From an uncultured Desulfatitalea sp. (GTDB lineage Bacteria; Desulfobacterota; Desulfobacteria; Desulfobacterales; Desulfosarcinaceae): 64,000 nt of DNA. The DNA lies in contig CALMNL010000006.1 in assembly GCA_937868765.1 (NCBI GenBank), positions 310,001 to 374,000 of the forward strand. The letters are read 5' to 3'. Positions 1 to 8,259 of this stretch are shown here, in pieces. The notes below the pieces were generated by a model, which made no database searches, was not told the DNA's origin, and saw only the letters and a program-made list of their open reading frames with translations. The position numbers and the translations under genes were made by a program. How positions within the stretch are numbered: position 1 is the first letter of the stretch; the number at the start of each line of letters is the position of its first letter.

Positions 1-1
1 A

Positions 2-712
2 TATCCCGGGGCATTGCACGCCGAGCTTTGGCTCAAAAAGCCGGTGCCGGTGCCGCCCAAAAACATCGCCGTGGGCGTACCGGCCGAAACCCTGCGCAAC
101 CGCCCCGATGTCCGCCGGGCCGAGCGGCAACTGGCAGCCCAGACGGCCCGTATCGGTGTCGCCAAGGCCGATCTCTATCCGCGGTTCAGCCTGATCGGCA
201 CCATCGGCTATCAATCCACTGAATCCGATCATCTCTTCGAGAGCGAAAGCCTGGGCTGGGCCTACGGTCCGAACCTGCGCTGGGGCATCTTCAGGGGCGG
301 GGCGGTATTGCGTAACATCGACGTGCAGGAGGCCCGCCAGGAGCAAGCCTTGAAGCAATACCGCGCAACGGTGCTCGGCGCATTGGAGGAAGCCGAAAGT
401 GCCATGACAGCCTATGTGGGCGAACAAGTCCGGCGCGATGCCCTGATCACCGCCACCCAGGCCGCCGCCCAGGCCTTCACCCTGGCACGCAATCAATATG
501 AAGCCGGCCTGGTGGACTTCAGTGTCGTGCTGATCGCCCAGCAATCGATGCTCTCCTACAAGGATCAGCTGGCCCAGAGCGAAGGCACGGTCACCACCAA
601 TCTGGTGCGTCTATATAAATCCCTGGGCGGTGGTTGGTCGGTCCTGGGCAGTGCGGCCCTGCATCCAGACGCGGCCAAACCAATGGGAATAAATGAAAAC
701 GCGAAAAAATAA
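2..712 (+). CDS. Outer-membrane efflux protein (OprM/NodT type), C-terminal part
   Basis: This is the last 236 residues of a TolC-like outer-membrane channel subunit of an RND-type efflux pump; the reading frame is already open at the first base, so the start lies outside the window. The segment AVGVPAETLRNRPDVRRAE followed by GVAKADLYPRFSLIG is the hallmark of the second repeat of the OprM/CusC/NodT family, and the remainder is the expected long alpha-hairpin ending in LVRLYKSLGGGW. Such proteins join an inner-membrane pump and a periplasmic adaptor to expel drugs, metals or solvents. No pump gene is seen downstream; only a possible adaptor remnant follows at 740-880. The family call is secure; the substrate is unknown. 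Confidence 0.9.
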   Translation, partial: YPGALHAELWLKKPVPVPPKNIAVGVPAETLRNRPDVRRAERQLAAQTARIGVAKADLYPRFSLIGTIGYQSTESDHLFESESLGWAYGPNLRWGIFRGGAVLRNIDVQEARQEQALKQYRATVLGALEEAESAMTAYVGEQVRRDALITATQAAAQAFTLARNQYEAGLVDFSVVLIAQQSMLSYKDQLAQSEGTVTTNLVRLYKSLGGGWSVLGSAALHPDAAKPMGINENAKK

Positions 713-739
713 GGACACAAATAAGGCCAATAATGAGAT

Positions 740-880
740 CGCCAATGTGCTCGGACTGGACCAGAAGCCGCCGAAGCCGATCTGCGGCGCGCCAAAGCCG
801 ATGCCAACGCGGCCCAGGCCGGCATCCCACAGGCCAGGGCGCGGCTCAAGATCGACGAAACAAACCTTTATCAGCCGGCG
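740..880 (+). pseudogene. Possible remnant of an efflux adaptor (HlyD/MacA-type coiled coil)
   Basis: In the same frame as the preceding efflux gene, after four stop codons, the translation reads AAEADLRRAKADANAAQAG and then QARARLKIDETNL. This looks like the alpha-helical hairpin of a membrane-fusion (adaptor) protein, where such alanine/arginine heptads precede the lipoyl-like domain. There is no start codon, no lipoyl or beta-barrel domain, and the similarity ends around 880. I read it as a short leftover of an adaptor gene next to its outer-membrane partner. The segment is short and of low complexity, so chance similarity cannot be excluded. Confidence 0.4.
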
Positions 881-1249
881 AAAATGATGGTTAGGTCATG
901 GTCACTTGCAAAGGTGCCGCATATCAGCTCGTGCTGCCCATCAATGCGGAAACGGCCGAGAGGCAGGTGCTGGCGCCGCTGATACCAGCCGGAAATGACG
1001 CCGACTATACGGTGTCCAGGAGTACTACCGCCTGCCCCGTGTTCTTTGGTGAAGCACCGCTTACCGAGGACGACTGTCTCTGGACACCCGACCTGGTGGT
1101 CCAATGTAATCGGATTCCGTAATCGCAAATCCAGCCAAGCCCCCGGGCCCTTCGACCGGGGCCTTGGTCCCAACGGTTGCTTTCGGGCCCTTCCCGTAGT
1201 ACGGTGTGGCCCGAAAACTTTAATTGCCACCCTTAGCGGAAATGGACTT
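881..1249. other. Non-coding stretch with two inverted repeats before the ferredoxin-like gene
   Basis: No convincing gene is visible. Two hairpins can be drawn: arms 1135-1146 and 1156-1167 (CCAAGCCCCCGG / CCGGGGCCTTGG, one mismatch) and arms 1181-1189 and 1208-1216 (TTTCGGGCC / GGCCCGAAA, perfect). Neither is followed by a T-run on the plus strand. The second lies 34 bases before the ATG at 1250, so it would sit in or near the leader of that gene. An open frame at 898-1122 has no family resemblance I recognise. Confidence 0.4.
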
Positions 1250-2407
1250 ATGACTACTCCCATCAGCATCGAAGAGCAGTACAAAATGGCCGGCGGCGCC
1301 ATCAGCACGGCCGGTGGAACGCCCATCCCCGTCAACGACACGGTCGTCAAACTGCTGCGCTATTATATCAACGAGGACGAGCTGGATTTCGTCATCGCCT
1401 TCAAGGACCGCAAGTCCCAGAGTATGGAGCAGCTCAAACAGAGCACGGGGCTTTCGGAAGATGAAATTTTGGCCAAAGCCAAAGGATTGGCTGCCCGGGG
1501 AGTGATCTTCAACCAGCCCAACAGCGCAGGGGTCATGGTCTACCGGTTGCTGCCCCTGCTGAATGTCGGCACCTTCGAATATACCTTCATGGGCAAAGTG
1601 GAGCACAGCGAACGCAACCGCGAGATCAGCAGATTGTTCGAGCAGCTCTTCAATGAACTCAACCAGATGATCCAGCACAATTATGACCAGCTGGTGCCGT
1701 TTCTGCTCAAGGGGCCGGCCGTGGATCGCACCGTGCCGGTCAGGGTCAACAAACCCACCGGCCAGGGGGTGACCATCGTGGTGAACAAATCCCTGGGAAC
1801 CCCCGTGGAGCGCATTGTGCCCACCCAGGAGGTTACCCAACTGATCGAAAAGTTCGACGAGATCGCCCTGGGGCACTGCTTCTGCCGGCATCACAAGGAT
1901 TTGATCGGTCATTCCTGCCGTCAGACCGATCTGCGCGAGACCTGCTTCACTTTCGGCAAATCGGCCCGCTATACCACCCAGCAGGGGTTCGCGCGCATGG
2001 TGTCGAAACAAGAAGCCCTGGAAGTGTTGAACAAATCGGAAGAAGCCGGCCTGGTGCACAAAGCCTATCACCCCAATTTCGATATCCGCAAAGAGGAGAC
2101 CAGCATCTGCAATTGCTGCCGCTGCTGCTGCGCCAACGCCATCGACAATCAGATCGCTCCCATCATCAATGCCACCAGCTTCCTGGCGGTCATCGATGGG
2201 GATAAATGTTCGGGCTGCGGTACCTGCGTGGAAAAATGCCATACCGGCGCGGCCTTCCTGAACGACGAGGGCAAGGCGCAGAGAATCGAAGAACATTGCA
2301 TCGGATGCGGTGTTTGCGCGGCCTTTTGCCCTGAAAATGCCATTTCGCTGGTCGAAGGCGAGAGAACCGTCAGAATTCCGCCCCGGCGACTTGTTGTGGG
2401 AAAATAA
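1250..2407 (+). CDS. 4Fe-4S dicluster ferredoxin-like protein with N-terminal winged-helix-like region
   Basis: A 385-residue cytoplasmic iron-sulfur protein. The frame is open upstream to 995, but the ATG at 1250 begins a typical N-terminus and was chosen. Residues 1-100 resemble a small winged-helix region (LKQSTGLSEDEILAKAKGL). The middle contains HCFCRHH and a cysteine-rich motif ICNCCRCCC. The C-terminus holds two classical cluster motifs, CSGCGTCVEKC and CIGCGVCAAFC. Proteins of this build occur in anaerobes beside oxidoreductases such as AOR and probably pass electrons. No enzyme gene is adjacent here; the nearest AOR is 7 kb away. The partner is therefore unknown. The fold calls are seen in the sequence; the electron-transfer role is inferred. 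Confidence 0.8.
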   Translation: MTTPISIEEQYKMAGGAISTAGGTPIPVNDTVVKLLRYYINEDELDFVIAFKDRKSQSMEQLKQSTGLSEDEILAKAKGLAARGVIFNQPNSAGVMVYRLLPLLNVGTFEYTFMGKVEHSERNREISRLFEQLFNELNQMIQHNYDQLVPFLLKGPAVDRTVPVRVNKPTGQGVTIVVNKSLGTPVERIVPTQEVTQLIEKFDEIALGHCFCRHHKDLIGHSCRQTDLRETCFTFGKSARYTTQQGFARMVSKQEALEVLNKSEEAGLVHKAYHPNFDIRKEETSICNCCRCCCANAIDNQIAPIINATSFLAVIDGDKCSGCGTCVEKCHTGAAFLNDEGKAQRIEEHCIGCGVCAAFCPENAISLVEGERTVRIPPRRLVVGK

Positions 2408-2450
2408 GAGAGCCGGTCTTCCCAACGCCTCCTGCCATCAGAAGTAAGAA

Positions 2451-2490
2451 GGCGAGAATTCAACACGATCACAGCGGCTGAATTCTCGCC
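2451..2490 (+). terminator. Hairpin terminator candidate after the ferredoxin-like gene
   Basis: A perfect 12-bp inverted repeat (GGCGAGAATTCA at 2451-2462, TGAATTCTCGCC at 2479-2490) with a 16-base loop lies 43 bases past the stop codon at 2407. There is no T-run after it, so termination would be weak or Rho-assisted. Confidence 0.5.
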
Positions 2491-2510
2491 TGCGCCCTTC
2501 CATATTTAGG

Positions 2511-2650
2511 GTGAACGATTCAAATTCATCACTTTTTGAAAGAGCGCGTGTGGGCGTATTTTACATTTTCGGTAAAATTCACCTGCAACGGTATGTGAAC
2601 GAATTCAGCTTTCGCTGGGATAATCGAGTCCCAGTGGAAAGCAAAAAGAA
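2511..2650 (+). pseudogene. IS1595-family transposase remnant (C-terminal end)
   Basis: The translation from 2511 contains HLQRYVNEFSFRWDNR, the signature near the C-terminus of ISXO2/IS1595-family transposases, where the last catalytic helix is followed by a run of aromatic and arginine residues. Only about 45 residues are recognisable; the sequence after RWDNR loses similarity, and the catalytic core upstream is absent. No terminal inverted repeats were identified. It is a decayed mobile-element scar, and the flanking stretch 2651-2850 holds nothing else I can recognise. Confidence 0.65.
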
Positions 2651-2850
2651 GTCTGGTGGAGCAAAAACAAAAATGGAACCGATCCCGACGATAAACATGA
2701 TCCTGCTGTTGATTATGCGATGCTCAGGAGCCCATCTACCAAGAACCAGAAACTGGGTAATTCAAGATGTCACCTTTGCGATTCCTTAATTTGTCAGATA
2801 GACTCGATCCGCTTTAATCGGCAGGACACCTTATCTTTACTCTTGCGCCA

Positions 2851-3987
2851 TTATGCGTCTATTTCCCGTATTTCCAATCCGCTTTGCAGACACCCCTGTT
2901 TGAGGGCTTCCAGGCCGAACGCTTCGATGGGCCCCACGGCACCGGTTCCCTGAACCCGCCCCCGGTTTGCCAGGTCCGTGGCCCAGGCGATGAATCGGGC
3001 CGTAAACGTATAGCCGTCCACGCCCACCAGATCGGCGCGCGACAGTTTCTGGGCGTTGTGGTCGAAGGCTTCGGCCACGATATGCGACGAGTTGGTTTTG
3101 CGTTGTTCGGCATCGGGGCCTCGCCCCTTGCTGGCTGGCGGAAGAGACAGCACCAATTGCGCCAGCCTGCGATAGCCGGGCAGCTTTACCAGAAATGACT
3201 GCAGGATCGCGGCGTATTGCATCATGTGGGTCTTGCTCCCGAACCATCCCAGGTAGGTGTTGATGTCGCGCAAGCCCGGATAGACCCGTGGCAGACAAAA
3301 GTGTTCGGTGCTCGAAATGGAGAGCGCCGGATCGGCCCTGTCGTCAGCACGCAAGTCGTGCAGGCGGAAGTTGCGCACGCGGGTCCCGCCGGTAACGCTC
3401 TGAAAATGGCCGTCCTGCCACACTTTGATGGGTTTCACCATGGCCAGGCGCAACGACTCCCTGGTGCCCTGACTCGCGTCCAGGGAGGCGATGCGGCCGT
3501 TGACCTTCGAAAAGTAGCCCACATCGATCCGCATGGCCCGTTCGCCGGCCTGGCTCAGCGCCACCCCGGCCGCGCAATTGCCGGGGATGTAATCATAGCC
3601 GCAGGCAGGTATCAAGGTTGCGCCGGTGGCCTGGGCCTTGGGACCGTAAACCTCGAAGACCGATTGGATGAAAGCCGGCTCGCCGGTGGAATCGATATAG
3701 ATGGCCCCTTTGCGGGTGGCCGCGGAAACCGCCGACTGGCCATACTTCACAAAAGGCCCCACCGTCGAAATCAGGATATCGCCCTTGGAGAGCAACGCGG
3801 CCAGACCGTTCTCGTCCCGCACGTCGGCTGCGACCGTTTCGAGGCCGCCCAGCTTCTGGGCCTGGCGGGCCAACTTTTCCATGTTGCGCCCGCAGAGCAG
3901 CGGACGCAGCCCTCTGTCCAACAGTGCTTCGGCCACCAGATGGCCGGTGTAGCCGGTAGCGCCGAAGAGCACGATTCTGCGGTTCAT
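2851..3987 (-). CDS. Saccharopine dehydrogenase-like (trans-acting enoyl reductase type) oxidoreductase
   Basis: A 378-residue protein with an N-terminal Rossmann fold: IVLFGATGYTGHLVAEAL gives the dinucleotide-binding glycine-rich loop. The following GDILISTVGPFVKYG and YIDSTGEPAFI are typical of the saccharopine dehydrogenase-like family, many members of which act on lipids or polyketides as enoyl reductases. The start was set at the ATG at 3987 because AGGAG lies 6 bases before it; an upstream ATG at 4011 has no such site. The gene follows an SDR gene on the same strand with a 102-base gap, so the two may be cotranscribed and act on related lipid substrates. The actual substrate is not evident. 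Confidence 0.75.
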   Translation of the reverse strand: MNRRIVLFGATGYTGHLVAEALLDRGLRPLLCGRNMEKLARQAQKLGGLETVAADVRDENGLAALLSKGDILISTVGPFVKYGQSAVSAATRKGAIYIDSTGEPAFIQSVFEVYGPKAQATGATLIPACGYDYIPGNCAAGVALSQAGERAMRIDVGYFSKVNGRIASLDASQGTRESLRLAMVKPIKVWQDGHFQSVTGGTRVRNFRLHDLRADDRADPALSISSTEHFCLPRVYPGLRDINTYLGWFGSKTHMMQYAAILQSFLVKLPGYRRLAQLVLSLPPASKGRGPDAEQRKTNSSHIVAEAFDHNAQKLSRADLVGVDGYTFTARFIAWATDLANRGRVQGTGAVGPIEAFGLEALKQGCLQSGLEIREIDA

Positions 3988-4089
3988 CGGATTCTCCTGC
4001 CTTGTTTGCATTCACGCTCCTATCTCATATTCCGCTTTGGGAAGCTTGACTTTTCTTCTCGCGAAGAATCGGCGGCTTCTGGCGGCGGC

Positions 4090-4929
4090 TCAAGCGGTCT
4101 TGGGCATGCCCAGGAAGCGGTCGCCCAGACCGCTCTTATAGATCCATCCCAGCACCTTGAAGTAGGTCTCAGGCGTCATGCGCTTGCAGAACCAGGAGAA
4201 CTTTCCGTCCGCCTGGGCGATGATGTATAGTTTGTTTCGTTTGATCGAGCGGATGACATGGCGGGCCACATCCTCCGACGTCACCTTGGATTTTTCGAAA
4301 AAAGCGTCGGCCAGTTTTCGCTGCCGGGGATCGGACGAAGTGAACTGATCCATCAGGTTGGTCTTGAAGAAGGTGGGCGCCACAACCGATACGCCGATGT
4401 TTCTGGGTTTCAGTTCGACCCTGAGGGTCTCGCTCAGGGAGATCACACCGGCCTTGGTCACGTTGTAGCAGCTCATTTCCGGCAACGAAGCGATGCCGGC
4501 ATTGGAAGCCACATTGACGATATAACCATTGCCCTGCCTTTCGAGCAGAGGAATAAAAGCGCGGCATCCGTAGATCACGCTTTTCAAGTTGAGAGTGATG
4601 ATCCACTCCCAGGTCTGCAGGGGAATCTTTTCCATATAGCCGGCCGCGGCCACGCCGGCGTTGTTGACCATGATATCCACGCCGCCCCATTGCTTTTTCA
4701 AGGTGTCCGCCAGGGATTCCAGCTGCTCCGGCTGGGTGACGTCGCAGCGCATCACCAAGGGCTTGCCCCCATGCTCAAAAACCATCGCCTCGGTGGCCTT
4801 GGCCCGCTCCGTATCGATGTCCGACACGCACACCTGCCACCCCAGCTTGGCGAACTCGATGGACATGGCGCGGCCCAGCCCCGAGCCGGCGCCGGTAATG
4901 ACCACTCTTTTTTTCGGGAACCTTTTCAT
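4090..4929 (-). CDS. Short-chain dehydrogenase/reductase (SDR)
   Basis: A 279-residue classical SDR. The cofactor loop TGAGSGLG is at residues 12-19, NNAG follows near residue 90, and the catalytic Tyr-Lys pair is in SCYNVTKAG. The C-terminus is longer than the usual 250 residues and contains TPETYFKVLGW, a tail seen in SDRs linked with lipid or wax metabolism. It precedes the saccharopine-dehydrogenase-like gene on the same strand, suggesting a two-gene unit. Immediately upstream lies a truncated gene end (4948-5107), so the original operon has been damaged. NAD(P)-dependent oxidation or reduction of a hydroxy/keto group is known for the family; the substrate is not. Confidence 0.88.
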   Translation of the reverse strand: MKRFPKKRVVITGAGSGLGRAMSIEFAKLGWQVCVSDIDTERAKATEAMVFEHGGKPLVMRCDVTQPEQLESLADTLKKQWGGVDIMVNNAGVAAAGYMEKIPLQTWEWIITLNLKSVIYGCRAFIPLLERQGNGYIVNVASNAGIASLPEMSCYNVTKAGVISLSETLRVELKPRNIGVSVVAPTFFKTNLMDQFTSSDPRQRKLADAFFEKSKVTSEDVARHVIRSIKRNKLYIIAQADGKFSWFCKRMTPETYFKVLGWIYKSGLGDRFLGMPKTA

Positions 4930-4947
4930 CGCTTCTCTCCTCTCTCA

Positions 4948-5107
4948 GGATACCATTTTCTTTTCATGCTCCGGTGTGGAAAGCACCTGCCGGACGATGT
5001 CGCGCTCTTCCTTGGAAATCGCCCAGTTGCCGCGAATGGCCACCCAGTGTCTTTTCAGCAGCTTCCGCTGTCCGTCCGCCAGCACGTTGGGATCACTGAT
5101 GGCGCTA
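4948..5107 (-). pseudogene. C-terminal remnant of an unidentified gene
   Basis: Reading the minus strand, an in-frame C-terminus SDPNVLADGQRKLLKRHW then WAISKEERDIVRQVLS ends at a TGA at about 4948-4950, 18 bases before the SDR start. The frame can be followed upstream only to about 5107, with no start codon or ribosome site. It looks like the tail of a gene once cotranscribed with the SDR whose front has been deleted. I do not recognise the family. Confidence 0.45.
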
Positions 5108-5308
5108 ACTACTACACGGATATGGTGTCGACGGCAAGGTCAGGTTCGATATTTGGATCGCATTCATTTGTTCGCTTGCCTGGTCAAATCATTCAGGCCA
5201 AATTGATGAAACCAATGCAACATAAAAATTTCTGCCCGGTGCGCTCGCAAAGACGGCGAATTATCCGCCGCGTGGTCAGTCAGGCTTCAAATGCAGGAGA
5301 GAGACAGC

Positions 5309-5539
5309 ATGGACGATGTGCACATCATCGGTGTGCATACCACTGCGTTCGGTAAGCACCTCAACCTGGGCATCAAGGATTTGACCGCCATGACGGTAAC
5401 GGGCGGATTGATGGGCCTCGGCATCGGAAAAGAAGCGATCCAGGCCGCGTGGTTTTCCAACTCCGGGTGGGGGGATCAGAAGGGGCAAGCAGCACGCGGC
5501 ACTGCTGGAGGTCGTCAAGCGGTATGCCCCGGCCAATAG
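5309..5539 (+). pseudogene. Thiolase N-terminal fragment
   Basis: Starting at an ATG with AGGAG 9 bases upstream (aggagagagacagc), the first 60 residues match the start of thiolase-family enzymes: MDDVHIIGVHTTAFGK, then DLTAMTVTGGLMGLGI and AAWFSNSGWG. After GDQKGQ the similarity stops abruptly, well before the catalytic cysteine would be reached, and the frame closes after 76 codons. It is a gene beginning joined by deletion to foreign sequence at about 5480. A promoter was not identified. Confidence 0.65.
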
Positions 5540-5708
5540 CTACGCCATTACCCGCAACCTCATTGCTGAGTTGGCCGGCAGGGCGTTTCTGCTGGATCTC
5601 TATCTGGCCATTTCAGAAACCTATTCCCATTTGCAGTTGCCGGCCGCGGATGCCCGGGTACGGATGGAGATGACAGGAGACGTCCTGCAGGCGTGGGCTT
5701 CCGGATAA
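5487..5708 (+). pseudogene. C-terminal fragment of an unidentified gene, fused to the thiolase remnant
   Basis: Beginning right at the break in the thiolase fragment but in another frame, the sequence reads KQHAALLEVVKRYAPANSY, then RNLIAELAGRAFLLDLYLA, and ends ...DVLQAWASG followed by TAA. Codon use is like that of real genes, and it has no start of its own. The most likely reading is the tail of a second gene left after a deletion that removed everything between. The family is not recognised; an acyl-CoA dehydrogenase tail is only one possibility. Confidence 0.4.
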
Positions 5709-5718
5709 TTGACGTGGC

Positions 5719-7500
5719 TTATTCGCAGAAAGGCGCCATCGCTTCGGCGAGCATTTGGCGCACTTCCCGATTCTGCTCCATGCGATACAAGCGTTGGAAG
5801 GTGCCTTCGACGCCATTGCGGCTGTAGGTGATCAGATCGGCATGGTCCTTATATTGGCTTACCGATAATTGCATGGCGAAAGCCCAGACCCCGTCTTCCA
5901 GGCAATTCAAGAGGGAGCGAGACCCTTTGCCGGTGGGATGCAGGAAGGCTTTGGACATGGAGTAGCAACCGTTCTTTATAGCTGTCGTGGCCGCGCCGAC
6001 TTTTTGAATCGCCAAGTATGCCATGAAAGGCACCAGCAAGGGGCTGTTTTTGAGTGACGGGAAAGGCTTGCGGTTGGTTTCGGAAAGGTCGGCCACGCTC
6101 AGTCCCACCAGATAGTCCAGGGTCCCATGCCGGCCGTAGAGATATTCTCCGGTCTTCTGACTCTCCCTGTGATTGATGGAGCCGGGCAGATCGGTGAATG
6201 AACAGGGCTGCAGGCCGATGTGGTTTTCGATGCAGAAGTTGGCGACGTCGATGCCGGTATTGTCGCCCAGGGAGTTGAAATGGTCGTAGGGCAGCCCAAA
6301 TATGAAGGAACCGTGCACGGTGATACCAAAGTCATGGATCTTCTTCAATTGCTTGCGGTAGTAATCGGCTGCGGTCTGTTTTTTGTCATCGATGTCGCGT
6401 ACGATATGTTTGCCGATATAGGCAAGGTTGCGCGCATCCAGAGATTCAAAACCGATGAAGAAATGGGTGGCGCCCGCCTGACGCAATTTGCGCAGCAGGG
6501 GTGTGTTGTCGGCCACATCGATGGATATCTGGGCGGCGAAGCGTATGTTCAGATTCTGGTCGATGATGCGATCCAGCATGGCTTCAAGCTTTCTGCCCCC
6601 CAGCAGCAGGTTGTCCGGCAAGAGGAATATGAATCTGTTTTGAGAGCGGGCGCCTCCTTTTTGAAAAGCCTTCAACTCGGATACGAAATCGGAAGGATCG
6701 CGGACAGCAAAAGTCCGTTGCCCCCTCGGCAAGGTGGAAATGGAGCAAAACCGGCAATTGTTGGGGCAGCCGAGGTAGGGGGCGGCCACGTTCACCCGGA
6801 CTTTGCGGGCGATCACGTTGCCGATGACCGGGATGCGCTTCAGTCGCTCGAATTTGAGGGGCGCCATGGGGACGACATTCTCGGCGCCCCAAATGCCGTC
6901 TTCCAGGCTGTTTTTGCCGTGGTAGCTTTCTTTTAGCGAGCCTGCTTCAAGATCTCGAATAATCTGGGAAATGTTCTGGCCATCGGCCGGCCCTGTCACC
7001 TGAGCGATCAACTCGGGATGCGGGGCATGCCTGCGCAGGTACAACGTAACATCTTCGGGGCTGGTGGATATGTGAATGCCGCCGATGATGACCGGGATCT
7101 GTCCGTGGTTAAGCACGGTGGCCACGGCCACCGCGGCCGGAAAGTTGGCGCTCATGGCGCTGATGAAAACCGCAGCCGGCTTTCTCCCCTGCATGCGGAT
7201 GATCTGCTGAAGACTTCTGCGTTTGCCGTCCGCCAGGAAAATTTTGCTGCAGCCGTCCCTTTTGGCGATGATATTGGCGAGATACGTCAGGGTATAGCAT
7301 TCCATGGACAAGGTCTCGGCCATGCTCATCTTCTGCTTATTCGGATTTAAGTGCAGATAATCTAAATAGTTGTCGGCATTGAGGCGGCCGGCCTCTCGGT
7401 CGCACATGTAGGAGAGCATCTGATGGGGGTGGGAGATCTTGCCGAACAGTGCCATCAGATTGAACATGGGGGGGCCATAAACAATAAAATATTTCGTCAT
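5719..7500 (-). CDS. B12-binding domain radical SAM protein
   Basis: A 593-residue cytoplasmic enzyme. The N-terminal 230 residues include an Rossmann-like B12-binding domain (AAVFISAMSANFPAAVAVA, VIIGGIHIS). The radical SAM core follows, with the cluster motif CPNNCRFC, the cysteines spaced three and two apart, and the GFESLDARNL and GSFIFGLPYD strands of the barrel. The ATG at 7500 was preferred over one at 7638 because the family starts with MTKYFIVYGPP-like sequence; the upstream part overlaps a decayed gene. Members of this class carry out methylations or rearrangements of lipids, cofactors and secondary metabolites. Its neighbours are remnants of lipid or acyl-CoA genes, which gives only weak hints of function. 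Confidence 0.85.
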   Translation of the reverse strand: MTKYFIVYGPPMFNLMALFGKISHPHQMLSYMCDREAGRLNADNYLDYLHLNPNKQKMSMAETLSMECYTLTYLANIIAKRDGCSKIFLADGKRRSLQQIIRMQGRKPAAVFISAMSANFPAAVAVATVLNHGQIPVIIGGIHISTSPEDVTLYLRRHAPHPELIAQVTGPADGQNISQIIRDLEAGSLKESYHGKNSLEDGIWGAENVVPMAPLKFERLKRIPVIGNVIARKVRVNVAAPYLGCPNNCRFCSISTLPRGQRTFAVRDPSDFVSELKAFQKGGARSQNRFIFLLPDNLLLGGRKLEAMLDRIIDQNLNIRFAAQISIDVADNTPLLRKLRQAGATHFFIGFESLDARNLAYIGKHIVRDIDDKKQTAADYYRKQLKKIHDFGITVHGSFIFGLPYDHFNSLGDNTGIDVANFCIENHIGLQPCSFTDLPGSINHRESQKTGEYLYGRHGTLDYLVGLSVADLSETNRKPFPSLKNSPLLVPFMAYLAIQKVGAATTAIKNGCYSMSKAFLHPTGKGSRSLLNCLEDGVWAFAMQLSVSQYKDHADLITYSRNGVEGTFQRLYRMEQNREVRQMLAEAMAPFCE

Positions 7501-7552
7501 GCCACCAGACCCGAAAAACGTGCCCAGGAGACACGGGGCTCCTATGTTTGGT

Positions 7553-8085
7553 TTATGAACGCACGGCGCTATGCAACCTCCATGAACCACTATGTGCTCT
7601 GGCGGAACGAATTTTTTTGGGGGTGCTTTGCGTGGCACCTGTTGGCACCGATGGCGAAAACCTCAGGCTGCCCTGGGCTATGGCCATCTCGATTGCCGAT
7701 TTGGCGATAGCGTGTTCCGCCCGTTGGGTATATTTGGGATCCCTGGCCATGCGGGGCGAATTTCGTGCCGTGTCGAAAGTCACCTTGCGAATGACTCCCT
7801 TGACCACGAAGGCCGGCGCGAATCCTCCGGGATCGCTAAAAGCGGTATAGCGTACCCAGGTATGGTTGCGGTCTATCATCTTCAGCTCAAACTTGCCACT
7901 GAATTTGTCCATGCGCCGGCGATGGGAGGCCGGTTCATCCGAAATGATCGCTCTTCTTCGCCTGGGGACCGCCTCTATGCATTTGCGCATCCAATGGTGC
8001 TGCTCTCCCTTGAAGACCGGCGGCCGTTTCTGGGCAAACGCCGTCATGCCTTTGCGCAATCCTTCCTCGGCATCGATATTTTTTA
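7553..8085 (-). pseudogene. Mosaic of enoyl-CoA hydratase tail and START-domain tail
   Basis: The minus strand reads DAEEGLRKGMTAFAQKRPP VFKG (about 8085-8010), which is the conserved end of enoyl-CoA hydratases. After about 30 nonsense residues the frame continues as KFELKMIDRNHTWVRYTAF with SDPGGFAPAFVVKGVI (about 7912-7670). This is the end of a START/SRPBCC lipid-binding domain, where WxxY...DPGG is characteristic. Neither part has a front half. The radical SAM gene begins 53 bases downstream. This looks like two broken lipid-metabolism genes joined by deletion. Confidence 0.6.
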
Positions 8086-8119
8086 AAGAGGTAAATTACG
8101 AACGAGGTGAAGTGAAAAC

Positions 8120-8134
8120 CCTTAATTATTAAGG
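8120..8134. promoter_or_regulatory. Perfect palindrome CCTTAATTATTAAGG
   Basis: A 15-base perfect palindrome lies between the TetR gene end (8260) and the decayed hydratase fragment. It could be an operator for the TetR protein in front of the lost operon, or the core of a weak terminator. No other copy was noticed nearby. Confidence 0.3.
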
Positions 8135-8259
8135 TATTTAGAGTAGTTGGAAAGCGTGCCGGATTATTGGTTCAAATATCATATGAAGGGGTAATTCATT
8201 AGCTGTACAGATGGTGGCGGTTACCACTAAAATTGACATGGCTGATACCAGCTCCGTTC

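Noticed and set aside
871-1350. A 159-codon minus-strand frame before the ferredoxin-like gene
   Set aside because: It runs through both hairpins and across the start of the ferredoxin-like gene, and has no family similarity.
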